A stretch of 22,098 nucleotides of DNA from Erysipelotrichaceae bacterium (GCA_019415435.1 DXZE01000035.1:1-22098), one strand, 5' to 3'. Counted from the stretch's first letter, positions 1 through 7,441 are shown. Notes: generated from the letters alone by a model not told the origin. Made by a program: numbers and translations.

Positions 1-44
1 ATCCCTTATTTAGTTTTTTTTGAGGTGGCCGTTGTAACGCAACC

Positions 45-83
45 TTAGGAGGCGGACGCTCTATCCAGCTGAGCTACGGGGAC
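45..83 (-). tRNA. partial tRNA-Arg(CCU), 5' half only
   Basis: On the minus strand, 83 to 45 reads as a normal tRNA 5' half: acceptor strand GTCCCCG, TA, D-stem GCTC, a D-loop, GAGC, anticodon 5' strand TCCGC and loop CTCCTAA with anticodon CCT at 49-47. The matching 3' anticodon strand should be GCGGA, but 44-40 read GGTTG. No variable loop, T-arm or acceptor 3' strand (CGGGGAC) follows down to position 1. The gene is therefore interrupted exactly at the anticodon loop/stem border. A mobile-element junction, an intron and a decayed remnant are all possible; the window edge prevents a decision. Confidence 0.8.
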
Positions 84-93
84 GTACATATGC

Positions 94-100
94 TATTATA
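94..100. promoter_or_regulatory. overlapping divergent -10 boxes
   Basis: On the minus strand TATAAT (100-95) lies 11 nt before the first base of the tRNA-Arg fragment, as expected for a tRNA promoter. On the plus strand TGCTATTAT (91-99) is an extended -10 that could start a transcript near 106, just before the small ORF at 119. No convincing -35 box was seen for either. The two boxes share almost all their bases, so only one could be used at a time. Confidence 0.35.
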
Positions 101-118
101 CATGAAAAGGTAATGCAT

Positions 119-265
119 ATGAGATGGAAATGGTTAATTTCAGGTTTTTCACTGGCATGTCTGATCTGGTTATTCACAATGGATATGCCAGTGATTCAGA
201 AGGTATTATGCGGGACTGTATTATTGTTAAGCACAGTGTTGTTTCCTTTTGCAGGGAAGGCATGA
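119..265 (+). CDS. putative 48-aa small hydrophobic membrane protein
   Basis: An ATG at 119 opens a 48-codon frame beginning MRWKWLISGF. It has two hydrophobic stretches (about residues 6-20 and 30-46) separated by a short polar turn, as in a two-helix membrane miniprotein. AAAAGG sits about 8 nt upstream, which favours this frame over the overlapping one starting at 124, which has no such site. An intrinsic terminator lies about 115 nt downstream. No family is recognised. Because it abuts a truncated tRNA, it could also be a remnant of an integrated element or chance coding. Confidence 0.35.
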   Translation: MRWKWLISGFSLACLIWLFTMDMPVIQKVLCGTVLLLSTVLFPFAGKA

Positions 266-381
266 TTTCACAAATATTTCATGATTTATACATAAACATG
301 ACACAGGGAATCTATACCATATAAGTGTCTTAACAAGGACAGATAAATTTCTTTCTCTCCGGAAATAAATGCAGTGAAGAG

Positions 382-408
382 ATGATCTGATTAGTCAGAT
401 CATTTTTT
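382..408 (+). terminator. intrinsic terminator
   Basis: ATGATCTGA (382-390), loop TTAG and TCAGATCAT (395-403) form a perfect 9-bp stem followed by a run of T. It closes whatever is transcribed from about 106 and isolates the mntP operon. Confidence 0.8.
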
Positions 409-418
409 CTGTCTTAGT

Positions 419-447
419 TTGTTAACATTTCAAGCTATTTGTATATC
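419..447 (+). promoter_or_regulatory. probable promoter of the mntP operon
   Basis: TTGTTA (419-424) and TATATC (442-447) are 17 bp apart. The -35 overlaps the palindrome TGTTAACA (420-427), and a second inverted repeat (TCATT-ATAA-AATGA, 463-476) lies downstream before the RBS. Either could be an operator for the TetR protein encoded two genes on. No yybP-ykoY-type manganese riboswitch is recognisable in this leader. Confidence 0.4.
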
Positions 448-503
448 AGAAAAAGCTTCATGTCATTATAAAATGATTCATGTTTCATAAGGAGTTGATA
501 GGA

Positions 504-1070
504 ATGTGGCAGGCTGCTTTTATCTTTGCAGGGTTATCCCTGGATAGTTTTATAGTCATGATGCAGAAGGGTGCTCAGATGAGAACCCTGAATGGCAGTA
601 AGCTTTTACGTTATACATTGCTGTATGCGGCAGTAACAGGCGGTATGTTTCTGCTTGGTTATGGAGGAGGACATCTTATTGAAAAGCTTCTTCCCGGCAG
701 TGCAAGAATTAATTATACGATAGCTGCTTTAATCGTTTTCTTTGTAGGTGTATTTCAGATTACAAAGAGTTTTATGAAGAATGTATTTGTTGAAAAGGCA
801 GATGATTCTTTTGATTATAAGCAGTTATTCCGTCAGGCATTATATACAAGTATTGATGTGTTCTTTGTCGGTGCAGCTTTCAGGTTTGCAAGTTATCCGA
901 TTGGCTGGACTATCTTAACAGCATTTCTAATTTCTTTCGCTGCCGTTTTCGTTGCGTTTCTAATCGGTTATAATCTAGGGGCAGGCTATCAGAAACAGGT
1001 AGGTGTTATCGGTGGAATTCTGATGGTCTTCTTCAGCATTTATATGATTGCTGTATACGTACTGGGGTAA
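504..1070 (+). CDS. mntP: MntP-like manganese efflux pump (DUF204)
   Basis: This is a 188-aa, almost wholly hydrophobic protein with about six membrane helices, the usual MntP size. Two family hallmarks are seen: an acidic residue in helix 1 (GLSLDSF, Asp14) and the half-repeat motif in helix 4 (LYTSIDVF, Asp118). MntP proteins export Mn2+ across the cytoplasmic membrane. The start at 504 is chosen because AAGGAG at 489-494 lies 9 nt before it; the in-frame ATG at 480 has no ribosome site. The next gene, a TetR regulator, begins 3 nt after the stop, so the two are probably cotranscribed. The family call is firm. Manganese as substrate is inferred from the family; the upper loop residues are fairly divergent. 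Confidence 0.78.
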   Translation: MWQAAFIFAGLSLDSFIVMMQKGAQMRTLNGSKLLRYTLLYAAVTGGMFLLGYGGGHLIEKLLPGSARINYTIAALIVFFVGVFQITKSFMKNVFVEKADDSFDYKQLFRQALYTSIDVFFVGAAFRFASYPIGWTILTAFLISFAAVFVAFLIGYNLGAGYQKQVGVIGGILMVFFSIYMIAVYVLG

Positions 1071-1073
1071 GCG

Positions 1074-1637
1074 ATGGAATACCATAAGGGACTGATGAAG
1101 TTATCCCTGGCAGAGAACCTGAGGGAACTGATGATCATGCATCTGTTTGAAAAGATTACGATTAAACAGATCTGTGATCGTACAGGTGTTATCAGGGCGA
1201 CATTCTATAATTACTTTGATGATAAGTATGACTGTCTGAACTGGATTGTGTATCACGATCTGGTTGAAAGTACCAGGGGATCGCTTCAAAAAGGAAATAT
1301 TGATGAAGTTCTGACGATTGCTTTTACAACGATTAATGAAAACAAGCAGTTTTACAGAGCCGGATACAGAGTTACTGGTCAGAACAGTTTTGAGGATATG
1401 ATTCGTTCCAATCTCTATCAGGTGATGAGAGATTATTTTGGAATGTATCGTAAGAAGGGATATCTTTCAAAGTACAGTGATGAACTGTTAGCCAAGTACT
1501 ATGGTGAATCGTTAGCCTTTGCTGTACGTGCTTTTGCACAAGAGACAGGTGGAGCGAGAACTGTTTCTGAAATCAAACAGATGATCATGGATCTGATGAG
1601 CCATTCTTTCTTTGATTTCAGTACACAGAATGTATGA
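1074..1637 (+). CDS. TetR/AcrR-family transcriptional regulator (TetR_C_8 type)
   Basis: This 187-aa protein has an N-terminal helix-turn-helix at about residues 25-48 (ITIKQICDRTGV followed by RATFYNYFDDK, the classic TetR recognition helix with F-Y-x-Y-F). It is followed by an all-helical ligand-binding half resembling the DhaS/TetR_C_8 group. It begins 3 nt after mntP, with GGGG about 7 nt before the ATG; an alternative start at 1095 has AGGGA very close to it. Linkage suggests it controls the mntP operon and/or the esterase that follows 37 nt later. A perfect dyad (1634-1654) spanning its stop codon is a candidate binding site. The ligand is unknown. Confidence 0.85.
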   Translation: MEYHKGLMKLSLAENLRELMIMHLFEKITIKQICDRTGVIRATFYNYFDDKYDCLNWIVYHDLVESTRGSLQKGNIDEVLTIAFTTINENKQFYRAGYRVTGQNSFEDMIRSNLYQVMRDYFGMYRKKGYLSKYSDELLAKYYGESLAFAVRAFAQETGGARTVSEIKQMIMDLMSHSFFDFSTQNV

Positions 1638-1654
1638 GAACAGTTCTTTCTCAT
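1634..1654. promoter_or_regulatory. perfect inverted repeat, candidate TetR operator
   Basis: ATGAGAA (1634-1640), a 7-nt spacer and TTCTCAT (1648-1654) form a perfect 7-7-7 dyad. It spans the TetR stop codon and lies 20 bp before the esterase start. There is no T-run after it, so it is not an obvious terminator. A regulatory site is an inference. Confidence 0.35.
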
Positions 1655-1674
1655 TACAGGGAGATGATTGATTC

Positions 1675-2973
1675 ATGGATACAATACAGGTAAGAACAGA
1701 ACAAGGCATTCTCGAAGGTGAAAGAAAAGGAGAATGCATGATTTTTCGTGGTGTTCCGTATGCGGAACCACCGGTAGGAGAATTACGTTTCAGGGCACCG
1801 GGGAGAAAGCTTCCATGGACTGGTGTGCGCAAGGCTCTGGAATTTGGCAATGCATGTCCACAACCAGATCCCACAAAAGATCCTTTCTGGCATAAAGAGT
1901 TTTATGGAAACAAGGATTATCCTTTTCCGAATATGAGTGAAGACTGCTTATATCTGAATATATGGGCACCTGTAAAGAAAGGAAGATATCCGGTAGCACT
2001 CTGGATTCATGGCGGTTCTTTTGATCATGGATGCGGCAGTGAGATGGAATTTGATGGTCGTAAGTTTGCGGCTAATGGAGTCATCTTAGTCACAATAAAT
2101 TACCGTACAGGCGTATTTGGATTCTTTGCGGATGAAACATTAAGACGTGAGAATACCCATCGTACAACCGGTAATTACGGTCTTCTGGACCAGATTATGG
2201 CATTGCAATGGGTATGGAAGAATATCCATAACTTTGGCGGCGATGCGGACAGGATTACGGTCTTTGGACAGAGTGCTGGCGCAATATGCGTACAGGCATT
2301 AGTATCTTCACCATTAACCGAAGGCCTGATTCACAGTGCCATATTACAAAGCGGCGGCGGTATCGATAACGGTCTGATCAGAAGAGTATCTTTAAATCAG
2401 ACATATGAAGAAGGAAAGAAGATCATGAATCTTTGTGGTGTAAAGAATGCCATGCAGATGCGTAAGCTTCCTGCAGAGAAACTTGTAGATGTCTTACCTT
2501 CTTTATATGAAGAACAGAAGGGACTTCTGTTTGAACCGGTAGTGGATGATTATGTTCTTAAAGAAGATATTGAAACTGCAGCTCAGAATGGCAGGATTCA
2601 TGATATTCCATATATGATAGGCATGACTGGTAATGATATTACTGTCGCAAAGAATGAAAATGGCAGAAATTCCATGCTGTATCAGGGATGTGAACATTTC
2701 TGCAGAGCCAGAAACAAGAAGTCAAAGAAACCTGTTTATATGTATTACTTTGATCGTAAGCTGCCAGGAGATGATGCTGGGGCATTTCACTCATCTGATC
2801 TCTGGTATATATTCGGTACATTAGACAGATGCTGGCGGCCTATGTCAGGAAGGGATTATCGCTTATCTGACACAATGATAACCTCCTGGTCTAACTTTAT
2901 AAAATATGGAGATCCCGGTACGCAATGGCGCCCATATATCCAGAAAACAAAGTTTATCAGAACATTTCAATAA
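1675..2973 (+). CDS. type-B carboxylesterase (para-nitrobenzyl esterase family)
   Basis: This 432-aa cytoplasmic alpha/beta-hydrolase shows the family signatures in order: FRGVPYAEPPVGELRF (24-39), SEDCLYLNIW (88-97), the oxyanion HGG (112-114), nucleophile elbow GQSAG with Ser200, and the His loop GAFHSSDL with His372. The usual acidic member sits in a T-R-D-E-G loop; here the loop reads TGNDI, so Asp321 probably replaces Glu. The protein is shorter than the usual roughly 490 aa, mainly around residues 320-350 and at the C-terminus. It hydrolyses carboxylic esters; the natural substrate cannot be read from sequence. GGGAGA lies about 10 nt before the ATG. It may be transcribed with the upstream TetR gene and ends at the terminator at 2992. 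Confidence 0.9.
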   Translation: MDTIQVRTEQGILEGERKGECMIFRGVPYAEPPVGELRFRAPGRKLPWTGVRKALEFGNACPQPDPTKDPFWHKEFYGNKDYPFPNMSEDCLYLNIWAPVKKGRYPVALWIHGGSFDHGCGSEMEFDGRKFAANGVILVTINYRTGVFGFFADETLRRENTHRTTGNYGLLDQIMALQWVWKNIHNFGGDADRITVFGQSAGAICVQALVSSPLTEGLIHSAILQSGGGIDNGLIRRVSLNQTYEEGKKIMNLCGVKNAMQMRKLPAEKLVDVLPSLYEEQKGLLFEPVVDDYVLKEDIETAAQNGRIHDIPYMIGMTGNDITVAKNENGRNSMLYQGCEHFCRARNKKSKKPVYMYYFDRKLPGDDAGAFHSSDLWYIFGTLDRCWRPMSGRDYRLSDTMITSWSNFIKYGDPGTQWRPYIQKTKFIRTFQ

Positions 2974-2991
2974 TCATGAATTAGCATTAGA

Positions 2992-3016
2992 AAAGGGCTG
3001 TCCGAGACAGCCCTTT
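2992..3016. terminator. bidirectional terminator between convergent genes
   Basis: AAAGGGCTGTC / GACAGCCCTTT form a perfect 11-bp stem with a 3-nt loop. On the minus strand it is followed by TTTTC; on the plus strand the tail is poor. It separates the esterase (+) from the LTA-synthase-family gene (-). Confidence 0.75.
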
Positions 3017-3019
3017 AAG

Positions 3020-5359
3020 CTATTTGCTTGTATCTTTTCCTTTTGGCCAGAACAGACTTTCCAATCTGTTATCATCAAATACATTGTTATACTGTAACAT
3101 TCTGTATTCATTGATCTTACTGCTCTTGATATCATCAACAGATTCATAGAACCTGCCGTCTTTATCATAGCAGCCATACAGTGAGATAACCGGATATTCA
3201 TCCTTCAGCTCCCATAAGAACTGCTGGTATGGAGTCTTCTTTAAGTTAGCAACATGCATAATCAGAGAGCTCATGTAGTTTGCGGAAAGCTTGTCAATTG
3301 TCTGATCAGGAATATCATAGTTAGCCCAGATAACAAATGGAGTAATGTATTCCTGCATATCCTGTTCTGGTGTTCCTGCATATGGGAAGAACAGGTTATC
3401 ACATGCAGCACCTAAGTTAGGCTGATGATCACCATACATAATAATCATGGTTGGTTCATCTACCTTGGAGTAGTATTCAATCAGATTCTTATAGGCATCA
3501 TCACTGAGCTTGATCAGTGATAAGTAGTTTTCTGCGGCATCATAGCCAGTACCATACTGAGAAAGATCAACAGTTTGTTTCAGATCATTTGTATTGGCGT
3601 AGCCGCCATGGTTCTGATAGGTGACATTGAAGATAAACTGATTCTTTCCTTCATTGGATTCATAGTCTTCTTCAACCTTTTCAAAGTCCTGTTCATCAGT
3701 CGGATAACCATGTATTGTATCGAGACCATCAAATGTTTCCGCAAAGACTGTATCCTGGAACTTTAACTTCTTATAAGCAGTCCTGCGGTTCCAGTTGGTT
3801 GCCTTGCCAAGATGGATACCGGTAGTTGTATAGCCAGACTGATTCATATAGGAAACGGTAGAAGGAACATCACGGTTCATGTACATGTTATATGGATATA
3901 CACCTGCCGCAAAGAATGAAGTTGTATTACCGGTTAAGGTTTCATATTCTGTATTGCATGTACCACCGCCTCTTACAGATACATAGAGGTTGCCGCGGAT
4001 TGTGTTATCCAGAGAATCAAAGTAAGGTGTCATTCCTTCCGCAATATTTGTACCGCCTACATCCAGATTGGAGAAAGATTCATTCATAATCTGAATGATG
4101 TTAACAGGAGTGGTAACACCTTCCTGTACATCTGCCTCAGCATCCTTTTCCATCTTCTTTTCGATATTCTTTAACTTGGAGATAGAATAGCCTTCTGGCT
4201 CTTTTGGCCGATCTTCAATATACTGACGTACAAGACCGGTAAAGGATAAAGCAGTACCATCATTCTGGAATGTATTCAGTAAACGGATATCCCAGAGATA
4301 ATAAGAACCAATGGAATTGAAGAATACGGCAATCGCAATAATAATAGCCGGATAAGCAACATACCACTTGTTGATCTTTGTCTTGTCTCTTGGTACAGCC
4401 CGCATGACGATATACAGAATGAGACATGTGATCAATCCGATAACCATCATGTAGTTGATTTCAATGTTGTAGTTGCCCGCAACATCGAATGCAGTACCAA
4501 TGGCACTGAAGTCCCATGGGGCAATCGGACGATTGCGGAAACGGACTACAAAGGTAGAAACAATTGCATATAAAATAAAGATCAGATTTGTAAAGTTAAA
4601 CGCAAACGGTTTCCTTCGGAATATCAGCCATATGATCTTGTAAATGACAATCATCAAACCGACATTCAATAGCCTCATGCCTAAAGCAATATAGAATACA
4701 TTGCCAAGAATATTCTCTGCCATAAAGAATATCCAGCATGGTCCTGCTATCAGCATGATTTCATTCAGAGGAATCTTCTCAATCAGAGACATATGTTTCA
4801 CAATCAGAGAAGCTACAATCCATGATATTAACAATACCAGTACATATGTCAGCATGATATATGCCTTAGGCATATACTCTTCTACCTGGAACTGTATCCA
4901 TCCCTGCTGGTCCTCCAGATTCAGATGAATCAGATCATCTTCAAAAGATATATCCAGTCCCTGGGAACCGGCAATCTGTGATGTCAGAGTCTCAGATGTG
5001 TACTTCTTTAATGTAAACGGACCGAAGTTAATCGTAATGTCTTTAATATTCATGTACTGCAGATTCTGCAGTTTCATCTGCAGGGAATCTGTGACAATCG
5101 GAACATTGTCAATGTTGATCTCCTTTGTAGAAGAAGAAACATCGTACCATGTCTTGTGTCCTGCATAGTTATAGTTCTCGAAGATCTCTTCACCACGGTC
5201 TGTATTGTAGTTTGCCAATACAATTTCACCGTCAGATACAGAATCAAGATTGACCCTGAAATCCAGATGCGGTGTATAGAATACGAGGAATAAACCGGAT
5301 ATCAGCAAGAACCAGACAATTCTTTTAATGTTAAATATCTCTTTTAATTTTTTCATCAT
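3020..5359 (-). CDS. LTA-synthase-family membrane sulfatase-fold enzyme
   Basis: This 779-aa protein has a first membrane helix (about 13-30), an extracytoplasmic segment of roughly 135 residues (31-165), four to five further helices (about 168-355), and an extracellular alkaline-phosphatase/sulfatase-type domain. Catalytic motifs seen: MNESFSN (metal-ligand Glu427), GGGTCNTEYETLTG (nucleophile Thr467) and MYGDHQP (Asp644, His645). Family members transfer glycerol-phosphate, or other phospho-alcohols, to teichoic acid or surface glycans. Classical LtaS lacks the long segment after helix 1, so the acceptor may differ. The start with tandem ATGs at 5359/5356 is chosen because the upstream in-frame extension to 5404 is polar and unlike a membrane-protein N-terminus; the ribosome site is weak (GAAAGATG). 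It is monocistronic, with terminators on both sides. Confidence 0.88.
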   Translation of the reverse strand: MMKKLKEIFNIKRIVWFLLISGLFLVFYTPHLDFRVNLDSVSDGEIVLANYNTDRGEEIFENYNYAGHKTWYDVSSSTKEINIDNVPIVTDSLQMKLQNLQYMNIKDITINFGPFTLKKYTSETLTSQIAGSQGLDISFEDDLIHLNLEDQQGWIQFQVEEYMPKAYIMLTYVLVLLISWIVASLIVKHMSLIEKIPLNEIMLIAGPCWIFFMAENILGNVFYIALGMRLLNVGLMIVIYKIIWLIFRRKPFAFNFTNLIFILYAIVSTFVVRFRNRPIAPWDFSAIGTAFDVAGNYNIEINYMMVIGLITCLILYIVMRAVPRDKTKINKWYVAYPAIIIAIAVFFNSIGSYYLWDIRLLNTFQNDGTALSFTGLVRQYIEDRPKEPEGYSISKLKNIEKKMEKDAEADVQEGVTTPVNIIQIMNESFSNLDVGGTNIAEGMTPYFDSLDNTIRGNLYVSVRGGGTCNTEYETLTGNTTSFFAAGVYPYNMYMNRDVPSTVSYMNQSGYTTTGIHLGKATNWNRRTAYKKLKFQDTVFAETFDGLDTIHGYPTDEQDFEKVEEDYESNEGKNQFIFNVTYQNHGGYANTNDLKQTVDLSQYGTGYDAAENYLSLIKLSDDAYKNLIEYYSKVDEPTMIIMYGDHQPNLGAACDNLFFPYAGTPEQDMQEYITPFVIWANYDIPDQTIDKLSANYMSSLIMHVANLKKTPYQQFLWELKDEYPVISLYGCYDKDGRFYESVDDIKSSKINEYRMLQYNNVFDDNRLESLFWPKGKDTSK

Positions 5360-5430
5360 ATTTTCATCTTTCAAAGTTACGGTAAATAGTCTAGCACAGT
5401 TCACACAACTTTTTATGGTAAATCAATGTG

Positions 5431-5461
5431 AAAAAAGCTCTGGATCAAAACCCAGAGCTTT
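5431..5461 (-). terminator. intrinsic terminator of the COG0523 operon
   Basis: Read on the minus strand, AAAGCTCTGG, a short loop and CCAGAGCTTT form a 10-bp stem followed by a run of T. It lies directly after the stop of the downstream GTPase gene and before the LTA-synthase-family gene. Confidence 0.85.
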
Positions 5462-5465
5462 ATAA

Positions 5466-6407
5466 TTATGAGAATGTAACAAATTCTTCTTCAGGCTTGT
5501 GGTATCTCGCAACTCTGTCTGCGTAGAGGACAACAGTCTTGCCACCGTTTTCAAGTGGAACTGTTTTTAACTTGCCCTGTACTTCAATCCAGTCACCAAT
5601 CTTCATCTCCCAGATCTTTACACCTGTAACAGTGATACCGCACAGGGAAGTATCCTGGGCACAGCATACCATGGCTCTGCGGCCGAGAATGAATGTCTGT
5701 TTATAACCAGGTATATTCTCTGCATAATAGCCGCGTAAGATGATTTCCCTGCCATTATACTTTTCAGGATCTTCTACAGCATCCATATACCAGAGACCAT
5801 AGTCATCATCCTTGATATCAATGACAGGATCATTGATATTGAATGGCAGACCACCATCCTTCAGCTTTACAGGCTCACCGAAGTTACCTTCATAGTAAAT
5901 CTGTGCCTTGCGGTTAATAGCCTTGATATTGCCTCTTAACATGGTGCCGGATGTATCAGGTGTACATCTGTTGCATATGACAGTATCTGACCAGCGCAGC
6001 TGTTCATACATCATCTGTCTTAACGGACCCATGAAGGTAGAGAATGTAGAGGCATCTACGGTTGTTAATATCTGTACTAAAGGCCAGAAATCAGGAAGAT
6101 CTGAAAGAATCAGATCTGGTACAGCAAGGGTACCGTTCCATTCAATGAAGACCTGGGCAGGATGATAGATGGTATCTAATTCACGCATCTTTTCTATTGT
6201 GAATGTATCTGCATCATCAATGTATTCCACAAAGGTATGATGCTCATCCAGCCATTTTTCTTCATAAGGAACTTCACCCTGTTCAAAACAGATAATCAGG
6301 GTTCTGGATACGCCATCCATGAAGGATGGATCGGAAAGTGTATCCTTAATTAAAGTTGTCTTTCCGGAATCCAGAAATCCTGTAAAAAGATATACAGGAG
6401 AAGCCAT
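5466..6407 (-). CDS. COG0523/CobW-type GTPase with C-terminal DUF1980-like domain
   Basis: This 313-aa protein begins with a G3E P-loop GTPase domain: Walker A GFLDSGKTT at 10-18. Three standard elements are altered. The strand that normally reads ENEFGE is ICFEQGE; the usual EPSG is IEWNGT; the NKxD guanine-specificity motif appears as CNRC. The CxCC metal motif of this superfamily is missing from its usual place. About residues 215-313 resemble the DUF1980/TIGR03943 C-terminal domain: a predicted OB-like fold with RRAMVCCAQDTS, where a Cys pair could bind metal. Its ATG overlaps the TAA of the upstream GTPase by one base (TAATG), so translation is coupled and the two proteins probably work as a pair. 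A role in metal allocation is inferred from the family. DUF1980 proteins usually accompany a permease, and none is seen here. Confidence 0.75.
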   Translation of the reverse strand: MASPVYLFTGFLDSGKTTLIKDTLSDPSFMDGVSRTLIICFEQGEVPYEEKWLDEHHTFVEYIDDADTFTIEKMRELDTIYHPAQVFIEWNGTLAVPDLILSDLPDFWPLVQILTTVDASTFSTFMGPLRQMMYEQLRWSDTVICNRCTPDTSGTMLRGNIKAINRKAQIYYEGNFGEPVKLKDGGLPFNINDPVIDIKDDDYGLWYMDAVEDPEKYNGREIILRGYYAENIPGYKQTFILGRRAMVCCAQDTSLCGITVTGVKIWEMKIGDWIEVQGKLKTVPLENGGKTVVLYADRVARYHKPEEEFVTFS

Positions 6408-7441
6408 TACTTCACCTGGAAGAGTTTCTTGATCTCTTCTACATCAACTTCTGTACCAATAACCGTAATTAAACCTGTATAAGCAGGATCACCATGACGG
6501 ATATCTGTATCACCAGGTACATAGTCAAAGAACAGCCACTGACCATCCTTACCAGGGACAATACCCTTGGCTCTTACGATATTATCACCAAGACCAGACA
6601 ATGCCTTGCGGATATCGTTTTCATCATATTTATTAACTGTCTCAATACCAATGGAATCAAATACGTCATCCGCATCAGGGATATCGTCATGAGCCTCATC
6701 TTCATCATCGTCATCATCGATGTTCAGATGAATACGATTGCCTTCAGACAGGCCTTCATTTGCCTTTGTCTCTTCTTCATTTGACTCATGATGATGGTTA
6801 TGTTCTTCTACAGAATGATCATCAGCAGCCTTGATATTCTCAGGGAAACCATTAGCGGAACCTTCCATAGCTTCAAAGATAGCCTTGCCGTTTAATTCAT
6901 CCCAAGGTGTTGTGATGATACGTGCATCCGGATTCAAAGAACGGATGATTTCCAGATCCTCATTCAGTGTCTCATCATCTGTCATCTGGGTTCTGGATAA
7001 GATGACACAGGTAGCTGTCGCAATCTGATCATCAAAGAAATCCTTGAAGTTTTTGTGATAAGTCTTGCATCTCTTTGCGTCAACAACAGCACTGTAGCTG
7101 TTTAATTCAAGACCATCTACAGATTTAACAATAGAAAGAATATCAGACAGTCTGCCTACACCGGATGGTTCAATGATGATATGATCCGGATGATACTCAT
7201 CTACTACTTTCTTTAATGCCTTTTGGAAGTCACCCTGTAATGTACAGCAGATACAGCCGCCATTCACTTCATTGATTACAATACCAGCTTCCTTTAAGAA
7301 GCCTCCGTCAATACCTATTTCACCAAATTCATTTTCAACAAGTACTACTTTCCTGCCTGCGAATACATCCGCAATTAATTTCTTGATTAATGTTGTTTTA
7401 CCAGCGCCTAAGAAACCGCTGATGACATCTACCTTAGTCAT
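6407..7441 (-). CDS. COG0523/CobW-family metallochaperone GTPase
   Basis: This 344-aa protein has Walker A GFLGAGKTT (9-17), ENEFGEIGID (37-46), the metal-binding GGCICC motif (Cys63, Cys65, Cys66) and EPSGVG (91-96), the hallmarks of G3E metallochaperone GTPases that deliver Zn or other metals. The NKxD position reads LSRTQ (149-152). Between the GTPase and the C-terminal CobW_C domain lies a charged linker (about 205-260) with HNHHH followed by an acidic run of seven Asp/Glu, a likely metal-buffering segment. The start at 7441 is chosen because AAGAAGG precedes it by 7 nt; an upstream in-frame ATG at 7462 has no such site. It is the first gene of a two-gene operon driven from the promoter at 7481-7508. 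The metal is not readable from sequence. Confidence 0.85.
   Translation of the reverse strand: MTKVDVISGFLGAGKTTLIKKLIADVFAGRKVVLVENEFGEIGIDGGFLKEAGIVINEVNGGCICCTLQGDFQKALKKVVDEYHPDHIIIEPSGVGRLSDILSIVKSVDGLELNSYSAVVDAKRCKTYHKNFKDFFDDQIATATCVILSRTQMTDDETLNEDLEIIRSLNPDARIITTPWDELNGKAIFEAMEGSANGFPENIKAADDHSVEEHNHHHESNEEETKANEGLSEGNRIHLNIDDDDDEDEAHDDIPDADDVFDSIGIETVNKYDENDIRKALSGLGDNIVRAKGIVPGKDGQWLFFDYVPGDTDIRHGDPAYTGLITVIGTEVDVEEIKKLFQVK

Noticed and set aside
1..45. Group I intron in the tRNA-Arg anticodon loop
   Set aside because: It fits the position, but no internal guide sequence pairing with the 5' exon was seen in the short stretch available; left as an alternative, not called.
124..324. 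66-aa open frame
   Set aside because: No ribosome site and a low-complexity, non-protein-like composition; the overlapping 48-aa frame at 119 fits better.
266..503. Manganese (yybP-ykoY) riboswitch before mntP
   Set aside because: None of the conserved loop sequences was found; only a terminator, promoter elements and two small palindromes.
2639..2824. Frames overlapping the esterase region as separate genes or a frameshift
   Set aside because: The esterase frame is continuous through the His372 loop to a terminator; the overlapping frames carry no family motifs.
5362..5440. Promoter of the LTA-synthase-family gene
   Set aside because: TTGTGT and TATTTA occur upstream but are only 14 bp apart; no well-spaced pair was found, so no promoter is called.
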